NCBI RefSeq assembly: GCF_914484835.1
Contig: NZ_CAJZAR010000062.1
Location: forward strand, 186,001-250,000
DNA length: 64,000 bases
Source: Paraburkholderia tropica
Lineage (GTDB): Bacteria; Pseudomonadota; Gammaproteobacteria; Burkholderiales; Burkholderiaceae
Direction: 5' to 3'
Part shown: positions 1 to 8,756 of the stretch, one piece after another
How the letters are laid out: every line of letters begins with the position of its first letter
Position numbering within the stretch: the first letter of the stretch is position 1
Position numbers and translations under genes: made by a program
Notes under the pieces: model-generated
The model's database searches: none
Seen by the model: the letters and a program-made list of their open reading frames with translations, nothing else
What the model was told of the DNA's origin: nothing

Positions 1-1
1 C

Positions 2-292
2 GACGGTTCGTCGATCAACGTGGTGCATCTGATCTACAAGAACAAACCGTATGAAGGCCACTACAAGGATTACGAGTTCAGCGTCGATACGATGGAGGAG
101 CACTGGGCGAGCGGACTCGAGGATATCCGCGCGTCGTTCGCGCATCCAGACTGGTTCGCGGTGCCTAGCCGCGAACAGGGTTTTGTCACGCACGATATTC
201 ATCGCCGCGCGGGCGAGGTGCCGGAGTCGGATCGCGACGAACTGACGACCGGCGCGACCGGTCAGACCGAAACGCCGCGCGTGCCGGCCTGA
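2..292 (+). CDS. Patatin-like phospholipase (DUF3734 type), C-terminal part
   Basis: The reading frame is open from base 2 to a TGA at 290-292, so the gene starts outside the window and only about 96 C-terminal residues are visible. The segment VHLIYKNKPYEGHYKDYEFS followed by an EHW..G..D motif is typical of the C-terminal DUF3734 region of patatin-like phospholipases in proteobacteria. The catalytic Ser/Asp dyad of the patatin domain would lie upstream and cannot be checked. These enzymes are serine acyl hydrolases, in some species linked to polyhydroxybutyrate granules or membrane lipid turnover; neither role can be shown here. A convergent channel gene follows 28 bp later. Confidence 0.75.
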   Translation, partial: DGSSINVVHLIYKNKPYEGHYKDYEFSVDTMEEHWASGLEDIRASFAHPDWFAVPSREQGFVTHDIHRRAGEVPESDRDELTTGATGQTETPRVPA

Positions 293-320
293 TCGCCAGG
301 TCCTTCGATCGCCACGTGAA

Positions 321-1580
321 TTACGCGGCGATCGATTCCGCGGATTTCACGGATTCCACGGATGCTGCGCGCGCGACGCGCAAACCCTGCTGCATATCGA
401 AGCCCGACGGCTGCTGATAAACCCGCAAGCCGAACTCGGGCAGCACGGCGATCAGGTGATCGAACAGGTCGGCCTGAATCGCCTCGTAATCGCTCCACGT
501 CGTGGTGTTGGTGAAGCAATAGAGTTCGAGCGGAATGCCGTCGGCGCCGCTCGCCAGTTGCCGCACCATGCAGGTCATCTCGTGGTGAATCTGCGGGTGG
601 CGTTCGAGATACTGCTGCACGTAGGCGCGAAACGTGCCGAGATTGGTGAGCTGACGCCGGTTCGCCGAGCAGTCGCCCGCGCTGCCGAGCGCGCCGTTGA
701 ACTGCGTCAGCGCGTGGCGCTTGTCGTGCAGATAATCCGTGAGCAGCGTGAGACGTTCGAGCCGCGCGATTTCATCGGCGCCGAGAAAACGCACGCTGGT
801 CGCGTCGAGCGCGAGCGCGCGCTTGATGCGCCGCCCGCCCGACTCCGTCATGCCGCGCCAGTTCTGGTAGCTCTCGGTGATGAGCTTCCAGGTGGGAATC
901 GTGATGATGGTGTTGTCGAAGTTCGCGACCTTCACCGTGTTCAGCGTGATGTCGATGACGGTGCCGTCCGCGCCCGCGCTCGGCAGCGTGATCCAGTCGC
1001 CGATGCGCAGCATGTCGTTCGACGACAGCTGCACGCCCGCGACGAGCCCGAGCAGCGTGTCCTTGAAAATCAGCATGAGTACCGCCGACATCGCGCCGAT
1101 ACCCGAGAGCAGCAGGCCGATCTGCTTGCCGGTGGCGTCGCCGATCACGACCAGCGCCGCGGTGATGAACATCACGAGCTTGACGAGCTGCATCGCGCCC
1201 TTGAGCGAGAGGCGCGGCTGATCCTGGCGCGCCGTGCGATGGCTGAATTCGAGCGCGGAGAGCGTGGCGCTGATCGTCATCGTGACGAGGAAGACGATGA
1301 GCGCGAAGACGATCTTGTCGGCGAGTTGCAGCGCGTTGTCGGGCAGGCCCGGCACCATGCCGATCCCCAGCTTGATGACGACGAAGGGCGCCACGCGGCT
1401 GAGCCATTTGAAGGCGCCGAATTCGAACAGGGCGTCGTCGATGCGGGTGGTGGAGCGCCGCGCGAGACGCGCGACCACGCGAAACAGCAGGAAGTGAACG
1501 ATGGCGGCCACAGTGAACGCGGCGGCCAGCAAGACGAGCGCGCCAACCAGCGGCGCAAACCAGATTTCATGCACGGTCAT
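321..1580 (-). CDS. MscS-family mechanosensitive ion channel (YbdG-like)
   Basis: This is an inner-membrane channel that opens under membrane tension to release solutes during hypo-osmotic shock. About 419 residues fits the YbdG/MscM-like branch. Hydrophobic helices occupy roughly residues 10-40, 65-95 and 120-180, and the last is the pore-lining helix (GLLLSGIGAMSAVLMLIFKD). It is followed by the beta-domain signature GDWITLPSAGADGTVIDI and HTVKV/TIPT-like strands typical of YbdG. The frame can start at a TTG at 1604, but the ATG at 1580 has an AAGGA upstream and is preferred. The gene is monocistronic, convergent with the patatin-like gene and divergent from a small membrane protein gene. 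The start choice is the main uncertainty. Confidence 0.85.
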   Translation of the reverse strand: MTVHEIWFAPLVGALVLLAAAFTVAAIVHFLLFRVVARLARRSTTRIDDALFEFGAFKWLSRVAPFVVIKLGIGMVPGLPDNALQLADKIVFALIVFLVTMTISATLSALEFSHRTARQDQPRLSLKGAMQLVKLVMFITAALVVIGDATGKQIGLLLSGIGAMSAVLMLIFKDTLLGLVAGVQLSSNDMLRIGDWITLPSAGADGTVIDITLNTVKVANFDNTIITIPTWKLITESYQNWRGMTESGGRRIKRALALDATSVRFLGADEIARLERLTLLTDYLHDKRHALTQFNGALGSAGDCSANRRQLTNLGTFRAYVQQYLERHPQIHHEMTCMVRQLASGADGIPLELYCFTNTTTWSDYEAIQADLFDHLIAVLPEFGLRVYQQPSGFDMQQGLRVARAASVESVKSAESIAA

Positions 1581-1752
1581 GGGGTAATGCAGGTTCCTTT
1601 TCAAGCGTTGAAACGAGCGCCGCGCGCGGCGCGTGCCCTGCGGGCAGGTCGTAGGGTACTTGAAAGGGACCGCGTGCGCGAGTCAGGGTTCCGCGCGCGT
1701 TTTCAGGGTCTGTACGAAAATAGCGCCCAACGAAACGCTCGATGAGGCACGC

Positions 1753-1935
1753 GTGCTGCGATTCATCCTTCTTCATGGTGTGCTGGGCTGGGGATTGACC
1801 TCCGCGCTGTTGTTTATCGGCGTGCAGTGGCTCACACGCAAGCCGTACGGCGCGCGGCAGTCGCTGACGACCGTCGCCAACTTCATGGCGGCGGGCGTCC
1901 TGGTGGGTTCGCTGATGTGGTGGTGGCGCGCGTGA
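1753..1935 (+). CDS. Small hypothetical membrane protein
   Basis: Sixty residues if read from the GTG at 1753; the frame is open back to an ATG at 1633, but the upstream part is compositionally unlike protein. The product starts with a hydrophobic helix (LLHGVLGWGLTSALLFIGVQWL), has a short positively charged loop (TRKPYGARQ) and ends with a second helix (TVANFMAAGVLVGSLMWWWRA). That is a simple two-helix inner-membrane hairpin. The pattern and codon use suggest a real gene, but I do not recognise a family. It is divergent from the MscS-like gene and convergent with the crotonase operon, so the context gives no function. Confidence 0.5.
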   Translation: MLRFILLHGVLGWGLTSALLFIGVQWLTRKPYGARQSLTTVANFMAAGVLVGSLMWWWRA

Positions 1936-1984
1936 AGTAGAGCGTGAGGGCGCAGCGCGGCTGTGCACCAAGCGCGCGCGACGC

Positions 1985-2854
1985 TCAGATAAACGGCGGC
2001 TCGCTCTGCCAGTCGAAGAAGTCCGGCATGTCGGTGGAGACGCGATTGGGAAACGCAGCGGGGCGCTTTTCGAGGAACGCGCTCACGCCTTCGGCCGCAT
2101 CCGCCGAGCGCCCGCGCGACTGAATCGCGCGGCTGTCGAGCCGATGCGCTTCCATCGGATGCTGCGCGCCCGCCATCCGCCAGATCATCTGCCGGGCGAT
2201 GGCAGCGGAGACCGGCGCAACGTTGTCGGCGATTTCGCGTGCGAGCGCGTAGGCTGCGGGCAGCAAGTCGTCGGCGGCATGCACGGAACGCACGAGCCCG
2301 CGCTCCAGCGCTTCCTGCGCGCTGAACACGCGCCCCGTGAAGCACCATTCGAGCGCCGACGAGATCCCCACCACGCGCGACAGAAACCACGACGAAGCCG
2401 CTTCGGGCGTGATGCCGCGCCGCCCGAACACGAAGCCGAATTTCGCGTCGGCGGACGCGAGGCGGATATCCATCGGCAACTGCATGGTCACGCCGATGCC
2501 GACCGCCGCGCCGTTGATCGCGCCGATCACCGGCTTGAGGCTGCGGAAGATGCGCAGCGCGACGCGGCCGCCACCGTCGCGATGCACGGTGTCCACGCTC
2601 GTGCCGAGGCGCTTCGCATAGTCGAAGGTTTCGCCGCCCGACGAGAGGTCCGCGCCCGCGCAGAACGCGCGCCCCGAACCGGTGACGATCACGCAGCGCA
2701 CCGCGTCGTCGGCGTCGGTGGCGTCGAAGGCGGCGATCAGTTCCTGCATCATCGTCGCCGTGAACGCGTTGAGCTTCTCGGGCCGATGCAGCGTGATGGT
2801 GGCGATGCCGTGCTCAACTTCGTAGCGCAGCGTTTCGAATTGCGGGGCGTTCAT
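1985..2854 (-). CDS. Enoyl-CoA hydratase/isomerase family protein
   Basis: A 289-residue crotonase-fold enzyme, predicted to hydrate or isomerise an enoyl-CoA in a beta-oxidation-like route. The oxyanion-hole segments are visible as AFCAGADL (about residue 63) and NGAAVGIGVTMQL (about residue 113). The GITPEAASSW segment places a Glu where hydratases of this type have a catalytic acid. The start ATG overlaps the stop of the upstream crotonase by 4 bp (ATGA, 2851-2854), so the two are translationally coupled. The C-terminal tail (DFFDWQSEPPFI) extends past the usual core. The exact substrate cannot be read from the sequence. Confidence 0.88.
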   Translation of the reverse strand: MNAPQFETLRYEVEHGIATITLHRPEKLNAFTATMMQELIAAFDATDADDAVRCVIVTGSGRAFCAGADLSSGGETFDYAKRLGTSVDTVHRDGGGRVALRIFRSLKPVIGAINGAAVGIGVTMQLPMDIRLASADAKFGFVFGRRGITPEAASSWFLSRVVGISSALEWCFTGRVFSAQEALERGLVRSVHAADDLLPAAYALAREIADNVAPVSAAIARQMIWRMAGAQHPMEAHRLDSRAIQSRGRSADAAEGVSAFLEKRPAAFPNRVSTDMPDFFDWQSEPPFI

Positions 2855-3702
2855 GACGGTTCTCCCACACGATGCTGCGTGGCCGCGGCGAAGCGCGGCG
2901 CGCGTTGTTCGACGTTCGCGAGCACGGCTTCGCGCTGATTCGCGCCGCCGATCAGCGCATCCTGCTCGACCGATTCGGCGATCAGCGTGGTGGCCGCGTC
3001 GCCGCGCGACGCGACGTGCAGCAGACGCTTCGCGGCGCGGATCGCATCGGGACTTCTCTGCGCGATTTCACGCGCCGTTTGCAGCGCAAGCGCGAGCGGA
3101 TCGTCGGTTACGCGCGTGGCGAGGCCGATCTCGACCGCCTCCGGTCCCGCGACGATGCGCGCGGTGTAGATCAGTTCGCGCAGACGGTCGTCGCGCACGA
3201 GGTCGCGTGTGAGGACCATGCCGCCCATGTCGGGCACGAGGCCCCACTTCATCTCCATCACGGAGAGCCGCGCGTCGGGCGTCACGTAGCGCATGTCCGC
3301 GCCCAGCGCGAGTTGCAGGCCGCCGCCGAACGCCACGCCGTGCACCGCCGCGATCACCGGCACCGGCAGCTCGCGCCATAGCGTGCAGATGTACTGGAAG
3401 TCGTTGCTCAGGCCGCGCGTGCGCACGGCGATGGGCGTCGTGCGCGTGGTCTGCGCGAGCGCGGCCATGCTCTGCATGTCGAGGCCCGCGCAGAACGCCT
3501 TGCCGTTGCCCGAGAGCACGACGGCGCGCAGATCGGCTTCGTTCGCGAGCCGCTCGCCCGCCGCGATCAGCGCCGCGAACATGCCGGGGCTCAGCGCGTT
3601 CATCTTTTCCGCGCGATTGAGCCGCACGTCGGCGACGCCGTCGGCGATCGCGATCTGGACGAGGCCTTCGCCCTCGGCGCTCTCTTTGCTGCCTGGATTC
3701 AT
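2851..3702 (-). CDS. Crotonase/enoyl-CoA hydratase family protein, isomerase-like
   Basis: First gene of a two-crotonase operon. The core carries AFCAGLDMQSM and HGVAFGGGLQLALGADMRY, the two oxyanion-hole regions. GLVPDMGGM has an Asp where classical hydratases carry a Glu, which in this superfamily is often seen in enoyl- or dienoyl-CoA isomerases. An AAGGAG sits only two bases before the ATG at 3708 but eight before the ATG at 3702, so the latter is preferred (283 residues). Pairing a hydratase-like and an isomerase-like crotonase next to a CoA ligase, Etf and a CoA-ester lyase suggests breakdown of an unsaturated or cyclic acyl-CoA. The substrate is inferred only from neighbours. Confidence 0.87.
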   Translation of the reverse strand: MNPGSKESAEGEGLVQIAIADGVADVRLNRAEKMNALSPGMFAALIAAGERLANEADLRAVVLSGNGKAFCAGLDMQSMAALAQTTRTTPIAVRTRGLSNDFQYICTLWRELPVPVIAAVHGVAFGGGLQLALGADMRYVTPDARLSVMEMKWGLVPDMGGMVLTRDLVRDDRLRELIYTARIVAGPEAVEIGLATRVTDDPLALALQTAREIAQRSPDAIRAAKRLLHVASRGDAATTLIAESVEQDALIGGANQREAVLANVEQRAPRFAAATQHRVGEPS

Positions 3703-3733
3703 TGCCATTGCTCCTTGAGTGAATGTTCGCGCG

Positions 3734-3844
3734 TCACCACGTATCGACGAAACGCCGCTGAACGTGCGGGCGTGCGAATGCCGCGCGGGACGTTGCGCGC
3801 GCCCACTTTCGATGCAGATCGTCCAGATACTCGCGTTCGTTCAT
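3734..3844 (-). CDS. Possible 36-residue small protein in the crotonase leader
   Basis: On the minus strand an ATG at 3844 opens a 36-codon frame ending TGA at 3734, just upstream of the crotonase operon. The peptide starts MNEREYLDDLHRKWAR and codon third positions are mostly G/C, as in real genes here. A GAGG lies six bases before the ATG. I know no family. It could be a genuine small protein, a leader peptide of the operon or the relic of a longer gene. The rest of the 3703-4128 gap shows no other coding signal; the ribosome-binding site of the next rightward gene lies at its right end. Confidence 0.3.
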   Translation of the reverse strand: MNEREYLDDLHRKWARATSRAAFARPHVQRRFVDTW

Positions 3845-4128
3845 GGGAGGCCTCGCGGCACGCACCGACGTGCGCCGGTTCGCAATGCGCGTTGAATCGC
3901 GGCGTGGAGACAACGAATCCATGCATCGAGGATTCAGCGCGCCGCGTATGAGTGAGATGTCGCCGACCATCCATGATGTGCAGGAACGCGCTTTTCTGCG
4001 CCTGCTGTTTTTCCCGGTTGACTTTGCAGCACGGTCGTGCGATTTATTTCGGCACCCCGAACGCGAGCCGCGTTCGCGTCGTTCCATCTGCATCACCCAT
4101 CAACGTGTGAGAAGAAAGGAGACAACGC

Positions 4129-5091
4129 ATGGAGTCGAAGAACGTTCCCGAAGTGGCCGAGCTGCTGCAGGATTCGCCGAAGAATTGGGGCAAGTGGGGC
4201 AGCGACGACGAAGTGGGCTCGCTCAACTATCTGACGCAGGCCGAGGTGTTGCGCGGCGTGGCGTCGGTGCGATCGGGCAAGACCTTCACGCTGCAGATCC
4301 AGATGGGGCATCCGAAGGGCGATCCGGTCTGGCCGGGGCGTTCGCAGGCGCGCCGCATGAACGTGATGGACAAGGGCCATTACATGTGCGGGAAAGGCCC
4401 GCTGTTTCCGGGGCTCGCCGAATACGCCGACGACATGATGATCATGTATCTGCAAGGCTCGACGCAGTACGACGCGCTCGGGCACGTCTGGTACGACGAT
4501 CAGCTCTGGAACGGCTACGACGCGAAGTCGACCATCGGCGGTCTGGAGAAGGCGAGCGTGCTGCCCATCGCCGAGCGCGGCGTGGTGGGGCGTGGCGTGC
4601 TGATCGACATGGCGCGCCATCGCGGCAAGGCCGTGCTCGATCCGGGCGAAACCTTCACGCACGAAGACCTGCTCGCGGCCGCGAAGGCGCAGGGCGTGCA
4701 GATCGAGAAGCGCGACATTCTCGTCGTGCGCACGGGCTGGATCGGCTCCTTCTACGAACGCGATCAGGCCGAGTTCTATCAGAACTTCGTCGAGCCGGGG
4801 CTCACGTATAGCCGCGAACTCGTCGAGTGGTTCCAGCGCATGGAGATTCCGAATCTCGTCACCGACACGATTGCAAACGAAGTGACCGTCGATCCGGTGT
4901 CGGGCGTGGCGCTGCCGCTGCATAACGCGCTGATGCGCAATCTGGGCGTGACGCTCACCGAGATCGCTCAGCTCGATCCGCTCGCCGCCGATTGCGCCGA
5001 GGACGGCCAGTGGAATTTCCTCTACACCGCCGCGCCGCTGAAAGTGGTGAACGGCAGCGGCGCGCCGGTGAATCCGGTGGTGGTGAAGTAG
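4129..5091 (+). CDS. Cyclase family protein (metal-dependent hydrolase)
   Basis: A 320-residue member of the cyclase/kynurenine-formamidase-like family, which hydrolyses amide, lactone or ring bonds using a metal ion. The usual metal motif HxGTHxDxxxH appears as QGSTQYDALGHVWY (about residues 105-118): the Asp and last His are kept while the first His positions are Ser/Gln. This G-S/T-Q-x-D-A-L-G-H form defines a sub-clade, so the chemistry may differ from kynurenine formamidase. Conserved RTGW occurs near residue 203 and ALPLHN near residue 263. A strong AAAGGAGA precedes the ATG. The gene lies upstream of an acyl-CoA ligase in the same direction, consistent with producing an acid that is then activated with CoA. 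Confidence 0.82.
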   Translation: MESKNVPEVAELLQDSPKNWGKWGSDDEVGSLNYLTQAEVLRGVASVRSGKTFTLQIQMGHPKGDPVWPGRSQARRMNVMDKGHYMCGKGPLFPGLAEYADDMMIMYLQGSTQYDALGHVWYDDQLWNGYDAKSTIGGLEKASVLPIAERGVVGRGVLIDMARHRGKAVLDPGETFTHEDLLAAAKAQGVQIEKRDILVVRTGWIGSFYERDQAEFYQNFVEPGLTYSRELVEWFQRMEIPNLVTDTIANEVTVDPVSGVALPLHNALMRNLGVTLTEIAQLDPLAADCAEDGQWNFLYTAAPLKVVNGSGAPVNPVVVK

Positions 5092-5213
5092 GCGTAGCAT
5101 CGCCTGCATCGCGAACGCTGCTTCGTCCTTCGTCGATTCATTGAGAGCCGGTCCGCTCGCGCGGCGCAATCGCCGCGCGGCGGCCGCTTTTTGCTGGATG
5201 TGCTGGAGCGCCC

Positions 5214-6917
5214 ATGACGCCCTATGAAAGCAAACCGTGGCTCGCGCATTATGCGGCGGGTCACACGGCCACCATCGACCAGCAATACGGCGATGCCTTG
5301 AGTCTCTTTCGCGCCGCCGTGGCGCGCGCGCCCGAGCGGCCCGCGCTGCTGTATTTCGACGGCGCGCTCACTTATGCCGAACTCGATGCGCAATCGGACG
5401 CGCTCGCCTGTGCGTGGCGCGAGCGCGGCATCGCGCGCGGCGAACGCGTGGCGATCTATCTGCAAAACGTGCCTGCATTCGTGATCGCGCTGGTGGCCGC
5501 GTGGAAGCTCGGTGCGATTGCAGTGCCCGTCAATCCGATGAATCGCGCGCGCGAATTGCGCGTGCTGCTCGCGGATTCGGGCGCGCGTCTGCTCGTCTGT
5601 CATGGCGTGCTGCACGATGAAGTGGTGCGTCCGCTATTGGCCGAGGAAGACGCGCGCGTGGCGCGCGGCGAAATCGAAGAGCGCGCACGCGTGAACCCAC
5701 GCGTGATGACGACATCGGCGCTCGATTATCAGCAGCGCAACGACGAGCGTTTGTTTGCGGGCATGAGCCGCGCGCACGAAGCGCAAACGCGAGACGACGC
5801 CGAAGACCTCCGCACCGTGATCGAAGCGTATCGCGGACAAACACCGCCCGCGATCGAACTGCATAGCGACGACATCGCGATGCTCGTCTACACCTCGGGC
5901 ACCACGGGCGTGCCGAAGGGCGCGATGAACACGCACGGCAACGTGGCCTTCAACGCGCAGGTGTATCGCGACTGGGTCGGCTTGCGCGAAGGCGCGCCGC
6001 TGCTCGGCGTGGCGCCACTCTTTCATATCACGGGCCTCGTCGGCCACGTGGGCGCGGCCTTCATCTGCGCGGCGCCGCTCGTGCTGGCGTTCCGCTTCGA
6101 GCCGGGTGTGATGCTCGACGCCATCGCCGAGCACAAGCCGGAATTCACCATCGGCGCGATCACGGTGTTTATCGCGCTGATGAATCATCCGCGTGCGACG
6201 CGCGAGCATTTCGCCTCGCTGCGCCGCATTTACTCGGGCGGCGCGCCGATTCCGCCGAGCGTGATTGAGGCGTTCCGCTCGCGCTTCGGCCACTACATCC
6301 ACAACGGCTACGGTCTCACCGAAACGAATTCGCCCACGCACGTGGTGCCGGTCGGCAGCGAAGCGCCCGTCGATACCGCGTCGGGCACGCTGGCGATCGG
6401 CGTGCCCGCGTTCAACGTGGAGTCGTATATCGGCGACGACACGGGCCAGCCGCTTCCTGCGGGCGAAGTGGGCGAGATCATTTCGCGCGGGCCGATGATC
6501 GTGCCGGGCTACTGGAACAAGCCGCAGGAAAGCGCGAAGGCGATTGTCGACGGTTACTTCCGCACCGGCGACGTGGGCTTCATGGACGCGCAGGGCTGGT
6601 TCTATCTCGTCGACCGCAAGAAGGACATGATCAACGCGGGCGGCTACAAGGTCTGGCCGCGCGAGGTGGAGGACGTGCTGTACACACATCCGGCCGTGCG
6701 CGAGGCGGCCGTGGTGGGCGTGCCGGACAGTTATCGCGGCGAGACCGTGAAGGCCGTGGTGAGCCTCAAGCCCGGCGCGAGCGTCACGCCCGACGAACTC
6801 GCGGCGTACTGCAAGGAGCGGATGGCGGCGTATAAATACCCGCGCATCGTGACGATCATCGACGAGTTGCCGAAGACCGTGACGGGCAAGATTCTGCGTC
6901 GTGAATTGCGGGGTTGA
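5214..6917 (+). CDS. AMP-binding acyl-CoA ligase
   Basis: A 567-residue ANL-superfamily enzyme that activates a carboxylic acid to its acyl-AMP and then acyl-CoA. The P-loop is visible as VYTSGTTGVPKGAM (about residue 224). The adenylation motif is GYGLTETNSP (about residue 364). The hinge region is YFRTGDVGFMDAQGW with VDRKKDMINAGGYKV, and the C-terminal catalytic lysine lies in KTVTGKILRREL. Length is normal for medium/long-chain or aromatic acid ligases. It is preceded by the cyclase-family gene (122 bp gap) and followed by etfBA, so it probably feeds a dedicated acyl-CoA degradation route. The acid is unknown. An insertion around residues 140-200 is slightly longer than in typical FadD-like enzymes. 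Confidence 0.88.
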   Translation: MTPYESKPWLAHYAAGHTATIDQQYGDALSLFRAAVARAPERPALLYFDGALTYAELDAQSDALACAWRERGIARGERVAIYLQNVPAFVIALVAAWKLGAIAVPVNPMNRARELRVLLADSGARLLVCHGVLHDEVVRPLLAEEDARVARGEIEERARVNPRVMTTSALDYQQRNDERLFAGMSRAHEAQTRDDAEDLRTVIEAYRGQTPPAIELHSDDIAMLVYTSGTTGVPKGAMNTHGNVAFNAQVYRDWVGLREGAPLLGVAPLFHITGLVGHVGAAFICAAPLVLAFRFEPGVMLDAIAEHKPEFTIGAITVFIALMNHPRATREHFASLRRIYSGGAPIPPSVIEAFRSRFGHYIHNGYGLTETNSPTHVVPVGSEAPVDTASGTLAIGVPAFNVESYIGDDTGQPLPAGEVGEIISRGPMIVPGYWNKPQESAKAIVDGYFRTGDVGFMDAQGWFYLVDRKKDMINAGGYKVWPREVEDVLYTHPAVREAAVVGVPDSYRGETVKAVVSLKPGASVTPDELAAYCKERMAAYKYPRIVTIIDELPKTVTGKILRRELRG

Positions 6918-7059
6918 AACCGGGTTGACGCCTTGCGTAGACCTCGCCAATAGGTCTGGGCTATGACCGGTAGAGTTAATCGATAGTGGCCGATTTCGCC
7001 GATCCCACGTGTAATGCGTCAATCGTGCAATTCGAATGATGCAACGGAGGAGATCGAAA

Positions 7060-7809
7060 GTGAAAATCGTGGTGCCGGTCAAACGCGTGGTCGATTACAA
7101 CGTGAAGGTTCGTGTGAAGTCGGACGGCACGGGCGTGGATATCGCGAACGTGAAAATGTCGATGAATCCGTTCGATGAAATTGCGGTTGAGGAAGCGGTG
7201 CGCTTGAAGGAAGCGGGGATCGCGACGGAAGTGATCGCGGTTTCCGCTGGCGTTTCGCAGGCGCAGGAAACGCTGCGCACCGCGTTGGCGATTGGCGCGG
7301 ATCGTGCCGTGCTGATCGAATCGAATGAGGATTTGCAGCCGCTGGCCGTGGCGAAATTGCTAAAAGCGCTCGTCGATAAAGAACAGCCTTCGCTGGTGAT
7401 TCTCGGCAAGCAGGCCATCGACGACGATTCGAATCAGACCGGCCAGATGCTTGCGGCTTTGGCGGATCTGCCGCAAGCGACGTTCGCTTCGAAGATCACG
7501 ATGGCGGATGGTAAAGCCACGGTCGCGCGTGAAGTCGATGGCGGCGCGGAAACTTTGTCGCTGACGTTGCCAGCAGTGGTCACCACCGATCTGCGTCTGA
7601 ACGAGCCGCGCTACGTCACGCTGCCGAATATCATGAAGGCGAAGAAGAAGCCGCTCGAAACGATCACGCCCGCCGATCTCGGTGTCGATGTCGCTCCGCG
7701 TTTGAAAACGCTGAAGGTTTCGGAACCGCCCAAGCGCAGCGCAGGCGTGAAGGTGCCTGACGTGAAGACGCTGGTCGAGAAGCTGAAGACCGAAGCCAAG
7801 GTGCTGTGA
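7060..7809 (+). CDS. etfB: Electron transfer flavoprotein beta subunit
   Basis: The 249-residue EtfB carries AMP and, with EtfA and FAD, moves electrons from acyl-CoA dehydrogenases to the quinone pool. The start is the GTG at 7060, with GGAGGAGA seven bases upstream; an upstream in-frame ATG at 7036 would swallow that site. The N-terminus KIVVPVKRVVDYNVKVRVK and the core MSMNPFDEIAVEEAVRLKE are hallmark EtfB segments. The AMP-binding signature GKQAIDDDSNQTGQMLAALADLPQATFA is present. It is followed 14 bp later by etfA. Location after a CoA ligase suggests co-expression with fatty-acid type catabolism, although no acyl-CoA dehydrogenase gene is in the window. Confidence 0.97.
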   Translation: MKIVVPVKRVVDYNVKVRVKSDGTGVDIANVKMSMNPFDEIAVEEAVRLKEAGIATEVIAVSAGVSQAQETLRTALAIGADRAVLIESNEDLQPLAVAKLLKALVDKEQPSLVILGKQAIDDDSNQTGQMLAALADLPQATFASKITMADGKATVAREVDGGAETLSLTLPAVVTTDLRLNEPRYVTLPNIMKAKKKPLETITPADLGVDVAPRLKTLKVSEPPKRSAGVKVPDVKTLVEKLKTEAKVL

Positions 7810-7823
7810 GGAGCGAATCGAAA

Positions 7824-8756
7824 ATGACGAATCTGGTAATTGCAGAACACGACAATCAGTCGATCAAATCCGCAACGCTGAATACGGTTGCAGCGGCGCA
7901 GAAAATTGGCGGCGATGTGCATGTGCTGATCGCGGGCCATAACGCGCAAGCGGCGGCGGATGCGGCGGCGAAAATCGTCGGCGTTGGCAAAGTCTTTCTC
8001 GCCGATGCGCCGCAACTCGAACAAGGTCTTGCGGAAAACATCGAAGCGACGGTTCTTTCCATCGCGAAGCAGTATTCGCATATTCTCGCGCCCGCTACGG
8101 CGAGCGGGAAAAACGTGACGCCGCGTATCGCCGCGAAACTCGACGTCGCGCAGATCAGCGATATCACCGCGGTCGAGAATGCCGATACATTCGAGCGTCC
8201 GATTTACGCCGGTAACGCAATCGCGACCGTGCAATCGCAAGACGCGATCAAGGTGATCACGGTTCGCACCACGGCATTCGATGCAGTCGCGGCGGAAGGC
8301 GGCAGCGCTTCAATCGAAAAAATCGAAGCAGCAGCCGACAACGGCAAAGCGCGATTCATCAATCGCGAAGTCACGAAACTCGACCGCCCCGAACTCACGA
8401 GCGCGAAGATCATCGTCTCGGGTGGTCGCGGTCTGGGCAGCGGCGAGAACTACACGAAGGTGCTCGAACCGCTCGCCGATAAACTCAACGCCGCGCTCGG
8501 CGCATCGCGCGCTGCCGTCGACGCAGGCTATGTGCCGAACGATTATCAGGTTGGACAAACCGGCAAGATCGTCGCGCCGCAGCTTTATGTGGCCGTTGGT
8601 ATTTCCGGCGCGATTCAACATCTGGCAGGCATGAAAGACTCGAAGGTGATCGTCGCGATCAACAAGGACGAAGAAGCGCCGATCTTCACCGTCGCCGATT
8701 ACGGTCTCGTCGGCGATCTGTTCACGGCTGTGCCGGAGCTTGCCGATGCACTTTGA
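7824..8756 (+). CDS. etfA: Electron transfer flavoprotein alpha subunit
   Basis: The 310-residue EtfA binds the redox-active FAD and pairs with EtfB. The N-terminal domain begins MTNLVIAEHDNQSIKSATLN. The C-terminal FAD-binding half shows VSGGRGLGSGENY, the segment DAGYVPNDYQVGQTGK, and LYVAVGISGAIQHLAGM, all diagnostic. The start ATG at 7824 is preceded by TGAGGAG that overlaps the etfB stop. The 3' end overlaps the following CoA-ester lyase by 11 bp, so etfB, etfA and the lyase are one transcription unit with translational coupling. Confidence 0.97.
   Translation: MTNLVIAEHDNQSIKSATLNTVAAAQKIGGDVHVLIAGHNAQAAADAAAKIVGVGKVFLADAPQLEQGLAENIEATVLSIAKQYSHILAPATASGKNVTPRIAAKLDVAQISDITAVENADTFERPIYAGNAIATVQSQDAIKVITVRTTAFDAVAAEGGSASIEKIEAAADNGKARFINREVTKLDRPELTSAKIIVSGGRGLGSGENYTKVLEPLADKLNAALGASRAAVDAGYVPNDYQVGQTGKIVAPQLYVAVGISGAIQHLAGMKDSKVIVAINKDEEAPIFTVADYGLVGDLFTAVPELADAL

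Noticed and set aside
1633..1752. N-terminal extension of the small membrane protein
   Set aside because: The first 40 codons do not resemble a protein; the membrane hairpin begins at about 1753.
3845..4096. Upstream in-frame part of the minus-strand frame at 3734
   Set aside because: Basic, Ser/Arg-rich sequence without coding character; only the last 36 codons look plausible.
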